DNA of 52,658 bases from an uncultured Clostridia bacterium (GTDB lineage: Bacteria; Bacillota; Clostridia; UBA1381), in NCBI GenBank assembly GCA_947626045.1, contig CANQQS010000004.1, forward strand, positions 1-52,658, given 5' to 3'. Shown here one piece after another: positions 47,394-52,658 of the stretch (positions are counted from its first letter, which is position 1; each line of letters starts with the position of its first letter). A program made the position numbers and the translations under genes. Under the pieces are notes generated by a model. That model was not told the origin of the DNA, searched no databases, and saw only the letters and a program-made list of their open reading frames with translations.

Positions 47394-47851
47394 CTATTTT
47401 CTCAGTTGCATTGTATTCAATACAATTCTCTTGATTGCCCGATTAACAGATTGCGGATTTGGAACATTGCCGTAACGGTTTTTAAATACAAATCCTGTCA
47501 TTCCATCTATTACGGTTTCGTTTGCTCCGGTTTCTTTCTGCTCATTCTTAATCATTTCAAATGCGTCTCTGACTGAATCTAACATAGGAATTGTACGGAT
47601 GCCTGTCTCTGTCTTTACCTCAGAAATATGCAATACTGATGTGCGCTTTTCTCCGACCGGATAATAAACAACGCTATGGTTAATGCTGATTACACCTTTT
47701 TCAAAATCCAAATCCTTCCACCGCAAACCCAACGCTTCACCGATACGACAGCCTGTACCGAATAAGAATACACATACCGATTATCTGAACTTCTCTGCAT
47801 CTCTCCTTTAAGCAGAGCTCCTTCCCGCGAATCTTTTCTTGTCTTAGCCAT
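47394..47851 (-). pseudogene. Tyrosine recombinase/integrase with internal deletion
   Basis: N-terminal MAKTRKDSREGALLKGEMQRSSDNRYVYSY joined out of frame to FGTGCRIGEALGLRWKDLDFEKG...GIRTIPML. Confidence 0.8.
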
Positions 47852-47905
47852 TTTGATTCCCCTTCTAAAGTGTGTATGGCGTTTTTGCCAAAAAAGAAAG
47901 GACTG

Positions 47906-48052
47906 ATGAAAGTGAAACAAAAATATTTACCGGGAACAGTTCGAGAACGGATGCGGGATTGAATGAAAAAATCAAACCTCACTCAATCAGAGCTAACAAA
48001 ACGCATTGATATTGCGGAAAGCAGGTTACCAAAGGAACTAATCTTCAATTAG
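47906..48052 (+). pseudogene. Truncated XRE regulator remnant with in-frame TGA
   Basis: MKVKQKYLPGTVRERMRD*MKKSNLTQSELTKRIDIAESRL then loss of homology-like sequence. Confidence 0.5.
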
Positions 48053-48104
48053 GAAATCAGCAGCAGTTACGCCTTCTCTGTACGGAATAAATGATATAAT
48101 CAAG

Positions 48105-48276
48105 TTATCTTCCTTTATAGAGATCATGAACAATACCGCTGATAGCCTCTAAAACATTGCTTTTGCCCGATCTGTTGTTGCCAACCATTATTGTAAGACT
48201 ATTTCCCGATTCAAAATTTACATTAAAATCTATTAAGTTTTTATAATTTTTAACAAATAATCCTTTTAATTTTCAT
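48105..48276 (-). pseudogene. Frameshifted N-terminal fragment of a RecF/OLD/SMC-type P-loop ATPase
   Basis: MKIK(+1)GLFVKNYKNLIDFNVNFESGNSLTIMVGNNRSGKSNVLEAISGIVHDLYK; start overlaps the hsdS stop. Confidence 0.65.
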
Positions 48277-49636
48277 TAAAAATCGTCTCCTCGAACTCTT
48301 TTTTTGCTTGTGTACGTAGTTTTGCGGCTTCCGCATGCTTTATTTTGATTTGATTTCTAATTGCAGAATTTTTTTTCACTATAGTTTCTTGAGTAATAAC
48401 ATCAGGATTGTCAGAATGTAGTGGTAATCTGGGCAGTGTCAACATCTCAAGAAAATCCGCACTTACACGCTGCTGACCGGCTGAACCGGTAAAATAGTTC
48501 ATGGCAATTTTTCGTAATCTTTTGGTTCTCAGAAGGCAATGTATATATCCGGGAATAGCATTTTTATTTGTTCTAAACACGTGAAACTCTGTAGAACCAT
48601 ATGCAAACCCGTTTTTTAAATTTACCGCAACCGCACATTTTCCGTTTTGCATACATGGAGTTATCTTTGCCCATATAATGTCATTTTCTTGAAAAGCCGT
48701 ATATCCTTTACTCTTGCTTACTTTTCCGGTCTTTTGTTCAATAATTTCACCATATATGTCGGATACGCATTCCATTGGTATAAACGAAACATCTTCAATA
48801 TTTTCCGGATATATGGTTTTGGGGTTAATTGCACAAAAGAATTCTAATGGCAGATTGTCAAACTGTGACGATTTGAAAACATCCTGCGGCTTGATTGTAT
48901 TGCTGTTCATTTTCGCGCCCCAACCGACCAGTTTAGAAAAACTTGTAGTTTTTAATAATTTTAAATCGTTTTTGTTTACAATGTTTTTTTCTATTTTTAA
49001 CATATCAAAAATATAATTATCCATTTCTTCATTCAGCGAATCTGCTTCGAGCTCAAGTGCCTGAGCTTTCTTTATGCGCTTATTGTATTTTTCAACCAAC
49101 TTATATTGAACATCTATTGGCGGCACAGGAATATTAATATTTGATAATTTGTCATACGATAATGTCTGTCGAACCGATCCTGTAGTATTATCTTTTATCA
49201 ATGTGTTGAATATCGATGTTTTTAAAACAAGGTACAGATATTCCGGTAAAAGAGTTTCCTTGCATTTGAAAACGACATATGCCGGACTGATATACTCATT
49301 TGATAATTCAGCAGTTTTTAATCCAATGGAACCGACATTTACCCTGTAGGGATTGTATGTCAAATACCCATTCTCAACATAAATATAAGGTTGGTTTATG
49401 TTTTTTCCCAATTCCGTATAGGCATCAAACATACCGACTTCATTTGAAATACCTAAAATCCCGAACTTCCTTTCCGGTTCTTCATAAAGCTTTGTTTTTG
49501 CCGTAATATGAATTGTATGTTTGCCTATATTACTAATAGGATAATTTGAGGCAACGGATGTTGAAAAGAAGTATTTTACATTCCACTGTTCGGTTTCACT
49601 GAAGCGAATAGTCTTTAATAAATTACTTCTTACCAC
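48266..49636 (-). CDS. hsdS: Type I restriction-modification specificity subunit
   Basis: Two TRD-like halves: TTGSVRQTLSYDKLSNINIPVPPIDVQYKLVEKYNKRI and FTGSAGQQRVSADFLEMLTLPRLPL. Confidence 0.9.
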   Translation of the reverse strand: MVRSNLLKTIRFSETEQWNVKYFFSTSVASNYPISNIGKHTIHITAKTKLYEEPERKFGILGISNEVGMFDAYTELGKNINQPYIYVENGYLTYNPYRVNVGSIGLKTAELSNEYISPAYVVFKCKETLLPEYLYLVLKTSIFNTLIKDNTTGSVRQTLSYDKLSNINIPVPPIDVQYKLVEKYNKRIKKAQALELEADSLNEEMDNYIFDMLKIEKNIVNKNDLKLLKTTSFSKLVGWGAKMNSNTIKPQDVFKSSQFDNLPLEFFCAINPKTIYPENIEDVSFIPMECVSDIYGEIIEQKTGKVSKSKGYTAFQENDIIWAKITPCMQNGKCAVAVNLKNGFAYGSTEFHVFRTNKNAIPGYIHCLLRTKRLRKIAMNYFTGSAGQQRVSADFLEMLTLPRLPLHSDNPDVITQETIVKKNSAIRNQIKIKHAEAAKLRTQAKKEFEETIFNEN

Positions 49637-51906
49637 TTTAATTCAACCTCCTTACAATCAGAAATACGGCAAAGTTTACCCGAGGAATTTATGGTATAAG
49701 ATATACGGCCCTCGGATTCTGTCCATAGCCTATTCTTGATTCTATATTCTTTATACTCATCTTTAAGATTTGGCAGCTGATTACCGGCAGAGAACGACCC
49801 TGTTGAAGTAATCCCTGCATCATCAACTATAGCAACGGGAATTTCGTAATCGAAATATTGTTTTGTAAGTGATTTTGCCTCTTCCGAGATTGTTTTTTCA
49901 AGATTTTTAAGCTCTCTTTCCGCATTGGTGATAATGGTTTTAACCTTAAGCTTTTTTGCCTTTTCTGTTTTAATTTTTTCTTTAAGAGTATTTATTTCAG
50001 CAATGTATTGCTCACGGACTTCTTGCTCAGCCTTTGTTTTTGCATCTGAATATTGCAATTCTTCTTCTTCGGTAAAACGCTTGAAGAATACAAGGCTTGG
50101 TTTTACGGTAGCGCCGGCGGCAATAAATACATCCTGAGGAATTGAGCAAATTAAAATTATTTTTGCTCTTCCTTCAAAATATTCTCTGACTTTTTGAAGA
50201 TTGGATGTATTCAGTACGCCTTCCGGTAAAACCATTCCCATACGTCCACCCTTCTTAAGAAGACGCAGGCAGCGTTCCATAAAAAGAACCTCTGTAAGAC
50301 CGGACATTGACCCGGTATCATACAATGAAAGCAGCTTTTTACCTATATTATCATTCACTTGTTTCAGTGCATTTTCGTAAGCCTCACCATATTTCTTTTT
50401 ATATTTTTTAATTAAAGTTTCATCGGTAAACCTATCAGCTTCCGTAACCTTTTGATTTTTGTCGATACGCGCACCAAAAGGAGGGTTAGTTAAAATAACA
50501 TCAAAACGCTCTTCGAAAATGCCGTTAACATTCAACAAACCGTCATGATGATGAACTCCACCGTGTCCATCACCATGCATAATCATGTTCATCTTTGATG
50601 TTCTTGCCATACGGGGATTAGCATCGGTACCATAAATACAATTATGTGACAAATTGTACATACGGCTGCCCTCTGTTTGTGTATCCAGCTCTTTATTTAA
50701 AATTGTCTGCATATTTTCAATACGCTTATTAACAGCGAGCTGTGCCGATTCTGAAAGATTTTCATAATTATCTCCCTCGATTTCGGTACGCAATTTTGCT
50801 TTTTGCGTCTTTATGTCATTCTCAATCTGTTCACGCACATATTCAAATGCTTTAATTAAAAAGCCCCCGCTGCCGCAAGTAGGATCACAAATAACTTCAC
50901 ATTCCTTTGGATCCAGGATTGACGTCATAAAATCTACAATAGTACGCGGTGTAAAGAATTGACCAAGTTCACCCCTGAAAGTTGTGCCAAGAAATTGTTC
51001 AAATGCAATTCCTTTGACATCGTCCTGTGTATCAGAAAGGTTATAGACTTGTAATTTTTCCAATATTTGTTCAAAACTGTTCTGACGAATCTTTATGTTT
51101 TCATTGTCATCAAACAATCTGTCTTCTTTAAAAACATCTTTTGTATCGTTAAACAAAATTTGCATGTACGGTAAATCAACACCACTTTTTTTGAGAGTTG
51201 GCCGGGTGTATTTTTCATAATCTTTTTCTAATTGTTGGAATTTTTTTAGTGTAAAAACCTCGCTTCCTCGTTTATCTCTTTCATAGCGAATCTTCATGAA
51301 TAATATTTTGCTTATTTCATCAAAAGCAGCCTCGGGAGAAAGTTTATCATTGTTTCTAATGATGTTATGGCATGTACGAAGCATTTTAGTAAATTCTTCT
51401 CGTGTAAAGGTTTTCGTCTTTCCTAAAATCTCTTTTACCTTTTTATCAATAAGCGCTTCTTCCGCGGTGGGGATAGCGACAACTTCGACCAATTCTTTGG
51501 GTAAATATTCTTTATTAACATTAAAGTATTTTGTTTCTTTTTCATTTGTAGTCACAAAAAAACTTGCCCCCGCCCAAGAGGCATAATTATATCCCTGATA
51601 ATAATCTTCTTCACGGATACGCACATTTTCTGCTTTACATTCAACAACTATAAAAGCAGCTTTACTTTCGTCTTTGTCCTTTTTCGATTTCCAAACAACA
51701 ATATCAGCGCGTGCTTTTCCTTGACCGCGTTGAGAGTTGTTGACTTTGAGTTCTTGTGCCATTTGTTCAAGGGAATAACCATAGTCATCAACAAGTTTCT
51801 TTATATATTTTTGACGCACTTTTTCCTCCGGTGTTTCTATATGCCAGGAATTTGTCAGCGGACAAAATATTTTTCCGTTCTCTCTTTTTATTTGCAATTC
51901 ACTCAT
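49630..51906 (-). CDS. N6-adenine DNA methyltransferase with N-terminal HSDR_N-like nuclease-type domain
   Basis: N-terminal KARADIVVWKSKKDKDESKAAFIVVECKAEN; GQFFTPRTIVDFM, CDPTCGSGGFLIKAFEYV, DVILTNPPFGAR. Confidence 0.88.
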   Translation of the reverse strand: MSELQIKRENGKIFCPLTNSWHIETPEEKVRQKYIKKLVDDYGYSLEQMAQELKVNNSQRGQGKARADIVVWKSKKDKDESKAAFIVVECKAENVRIREEDYYQGYNYASWAGASFFVTTNEKETKYFNVNKEYLPKELVEVVAIPTAEEALIDKKVKEILGKTKTFTREEFTKMLRTCHNIIRNNDKLSPEAAFDEISKILFMKIRYERDKRGSEVFTLKKFQQLEKDYEKYTRPTLKKSGVDLPYMQILFNDTKDVFKEDRLFDDNENIKIRQNSFEQILEKLQVYNLSDTQDDVKGIAFEQFLGTTFRGELGQFFTPRTIVDFMTSILDPKECEVICDPTCGSGGFLIKAFEYVREQIENDIKTQKAKLRTEIEGDNYENLSESAQLAVNKRIENMQTILNKELDTQTEGSRMYNLSHNCIYGTDANPRMARTSKMNMIMHGDGHGGVHHHDGLLNVNGIFEERFDVILTNPPFGARIDKNQKVTEADRFTDETLIKKYKKKYGEAYENALKQVNDNIGKKLLSLYDTGSMSGLTEVLFMERCLRLLKKGGRMGMVLPEGVLNTSNLQKVREYFEGRAKIILICSIPQDVFIAAGATVKPSLVFFKRFTEEEELQYSDAKTKAEQEVREQYIAEINTLKEKIKTEKAKKLKVKTIITNAERELKNLEKTISEEAKSLTKQYFDYEIPVAIVDDAGITSTGSFSAGNQLPNLKDEYKEYRIKNRLWTESEGRISYTINSSGKLCRISDCKEVELKW

Positions 51907-51950
51907 ATTATTTCTCCTGCTCAACTGTAATCAGATATTATTCTATGACT

Positions 51951-52658
51951 CTAAATCATTTCTTTATACTCAACCAAACTCACATTACCCATCTCATTTG
52001 CTCTATCAATACAACCTTTTGTAAAGCCTGCTTTTGAGAACAGGTAATAATGCTTTGTCGTATAATTAAATAGTTCGCTCCGCTTTACAAGAGTGTCCAA
52101 AACACCAAGGTCAACTTTTTCGTTTGTCCATTTACATTCTGCAAAGAGGGCTGTGTTTTTATCCTGTTCTCCCATAATATCAATTTCGGCTTGGGCTTTT
52201 TCTTTCGGATCATTGCCCCACCAACGACCGAGAGATTTGAACTCTACCGGACAATTGCCGGAAAGAAGCTGTTTCCAAAGATATTGTTTACAGATTTCTT
52301 CAAAAACCTTGCCCATATAATCAGAAAGCTGAGGTTCAATGCGTTTATAAACCAAATCGGCGGCACCGCGGGCAATAATTGAATTATTATCAAGCACAAA
52401 ACGATACCAGAAACGGAACATATTATCCTCAATGGAATAGATAGATTTTCTGGAAGCCTTTTCTCCATAAGGCGTTTCCTTCTGCACAATCCCAAGATTT
52501 ATAAGATTCTTAAGGTAGCTCGTGCAAACATTTGTATCTTCGCCTACCTTGCTTGAAATCTCAGACATTCTTGATGAACCAGTTGCGATAGCCGTAATAA
52601 TTGCCGTATAAGTAGCAGGCTCACGCACTTCCTGTTTTAACAGGTTGGTCGGCTCTTC
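51951..52658 (-). CDS. DUF234-type (archaeal-ATPase-like) C-terminal region, truncated by window edge
   Basis: Open to window end (EEPTNLLKQEVREPATYTAI); RFWYRFVLDN, GKVFEEICKQYLW, EIDIMGEQDKNTALFAECKW. Confidence 0.75.
   Translation of the reverse strand, partial: EEPTNLLKQEVREPATYTAIITAIATGSSRMSEISSKVGEDTNVCTSYLKNLINLGIVQKETPYGEKASRKSIYSIEDNMFRFWYRFVLDNNSIIARGAADLVYKRIEPQLSDYMGKVFEEICKQYLWKQLLSGNCPVEFKSLGRWWGNDPKEKAQAEIDIMGEQDKNTALFAECKWTNEKVDLGVLDTLVKRSELFNYTTKHYYLFSKAGFTKGCIDRANEMGNVSLVEYKEMI

Overview
Chromosomal window from an anaerobic, low-GC-phylum (Clostridia-like) bacterium. Lineage is inferred from the housekeeping genes, SpoVG, SLH-anchored CAZymes and the lysine riboswitch; no 16S is present. 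Core genes: hppA (5' truncated), ilvE, eno, a two-component system, ppdK, murC, spoVG, a lysine riboswitch with asd-dapA-dapB, cysK, metY and lysS. Accessory genes: an SLH-anchored GH51 arabinofuranosidase, a 2325-aa multi-LamG/SLH protein with two AraC regulators and a PL1 pectate lyase, and, at the right end, a decayed integrase next to a type I-like R-M locus and a DUF234-type gene. The points I would follow first are: (1) a Gly/Ser/Tyr/Phe repeat protein (9765-10367) 48 bp upstream of a putative DXD-type glycosyltransferase-like gene (10415-11257); (2) a modular intergenic hairpin-repeat family with five composite copies, in which stems differ between copies while staying complementary; (3) a promoter + long closing stem + terminator leader (26860-27117) upstream of a secreted protein with a DnaJ-type zinc finger, which looks like an undescribed attenuator or riboswitch. 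All calls come from reading sequence and the ORF track. No database searches, folding or alignments were run.
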